Assembly: GCA_947458345.1 (NCBI GenBank)
Contig: CANHBU010000122.1
Span: forward strand, 1-6,088
Origin: Comamonadaceae bacterium
Lineage (GTDB): Bacteria > Pseudomonadota > Gammaproteobacteria > Burkholderiales > Burkholderiaceae_C
Reading direction: 5' to 3'
Length of the DNA: 6,088 bases
Shown: piece after piece, positions 5,592-6,088 of the stretch
Layout of the letters: each line of letters opens with the position of its first letter
Position numbering within the stretch: position 1 is the first letter of the stretch
Translations under genes and position numbers: made by a program
The notes under the pieces: model-generated
Databases searched by the model: none
What the model saw: the letters and a program-made list of their open reading frames with translations, nothing else
What the model was told of the DNA's origin: nothing

Positions 5592-6088
5592 CTAGCTGCC
5601 ATTGCGAGAAGTCTCGCCACTTGCTGGGCGTCCGCGCGGCACACCGATATGGCGCTCGCCTCTGGCGCGGGCCAGGCTCATTTGGCGTTGGCGCTCCGAG
5701 AAACTGCGGCGCTGCTCGGCTGTGAGGCTGTCGTGGCAGCGCGGGCAGCTGACCCCGTCTTCATAAAGTGGCGATTGCTTGTCGAGCGAGCTCAAGGGGT
5801 GGCGGCAGGAGCGGCACAGCTCAAAGTGGCCCGGCGCCAGTCCGTGGCCCACCGAGACGCGCTCGTCAAAGACGAAGCACTCTCCCTGCCAACTGCTTTG
5901 GGACGCTGGCACCGTTTCGAGGTACTTGAGGATGCCGCCTTGCAGGTGGTAGACCTCCTCGAAGCCTTTGGTGCGCAAGAAGGCGGTGGATTTTTCGCAG
6001 CGGATGCCGCCCGTGCAGAACATGGCCACCCTTGGCTTCTTGCCGTCTTTTTCAGCCAGTACACCGCCGGGCTGCATCTGCTGCTCGA
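5592..6088 (-). CDS. trhO: tRNA uridine(34) hydroxylase TrhO (YceA, rhodanese fold), C-terminal part
   Basis: Only the last 164 residues are in the window; the reading frame is open to the right edge and the true start lies beyond it. The ATG at 6077 is internal. TrhO carries out oxygen-dependent hydroxylation of U34 of tRNAs, giving 5-hydroxyuridine, the precursor of the cmo5U/mcmo5U wobble modifications. Seen in the fragment: the rhodanese active-site loop CTGGIRCEK (24-32) with the catalytic-type C24, [11 protein letters not shown] (47-57), the family segment [18 protein letters not shown] (66-83), and a metal-binding-like cysteine set C91-x2-C94 and C114-x2-C117 (SCPRCHDSL). A basic, Arg-rich tail [17 protein letters not shown] (132-148) follows. 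This C-terminal cysteine-containing form is common in gamma- and betaproteobacterial TrhO. It converges on the amidohydrolase gene and is functionally unrelated to the catabolic cluster. Confidence 0.93.
   Translation of the reverse strand, partial: EQQMQPGGVLAEKDGKKPRVAMFCTGGIRCEKSTAFLRTKGFEEVYHLQGGILKYLETVPASQSSWQGECFVFDERVSVGHGLAPGHFELCRSCRHPLSSLDKQSPLYEDGVSCPRCHDSLTAEQRRSFSERQRQMSLARARGERHIGVPRGRPASGETSRNGS

Overview
The window is GC-rich and gene-dense. It looks like a chromosomal segment of a betaproteobacterium, probably Burkholderiales (Comamonadaceae or Alcaligenaceae type). The main reason is two tripartite-tricarboxylate-transporter (TTT, Bug/TctC-type) extracytoplasmic binding proteins encoded beside catabolic enzymes, an arrangement greatly expanded in that order. 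Strong third-position G/C bias opens long spurious ORFs opposite most of the real genes. No RNA gene, insertion sequence, CRISPR array or phage gene was seen.

Layout. The minus-strand operon, read right to left, has three genes. First is an Asp/Glu/hydantoin-racemase-superfamily protein (1840-2511, probable TTG start). Next is a malate/L-lactate-type NAD(P)-dependent dehydrogenase (780-1847) overlapping it by 8 bases. Last is a Bug/TctC binding protein (1-764, its 3' end beyond the left edge), 15 bases further on. A 260-base divergent intergenic region (2512-2771) separates this from a plus-strand operon. That operon has a second Bug/TctC binding protein (2772-3740), then 4 bases later a 571-residue amidohydrolase of the N-acyl-D-amino-acid deacylase (COG3653-like) group (3745-5460). 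The convergent gap 5461-5591 holds a 13-base tandem repeat, a bulged inverted repeat and a candidate intrinsic terminator. Beyond it lies the C-terminal part of trhO (tRNA U34 hydroxylase, rhodanese fold) on the minus strand, unrelated housekeeping that bounds the catabolic cluster.

How the genes may work together (inference). Each arm pairs a periplasmic binding protein with cytoplasmic enzymes: a deacylase/amidohydrolase on one side, a racemase-like enzyme plus a 2-hydroxyacid- or ureidoglycolate-type dehydrogenase on the other. This is compatible with capture and breakdown of small carboxylates or acylated amino or hydroxy acids. No TTT membrane subunits (TctA/TctB) and no transcription regulator are visible, so the binding proteins would need membrane partners encoded elsewhere. 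No substrate can be assigned from sequence alone, and nothing here is clearly a new class of system. The best leads are the active-site departures in the racemase and amidohydrolase, the two non-identical binding proteins on the two arms, the palindrome between the operons and the repeat array between the convergent genes.
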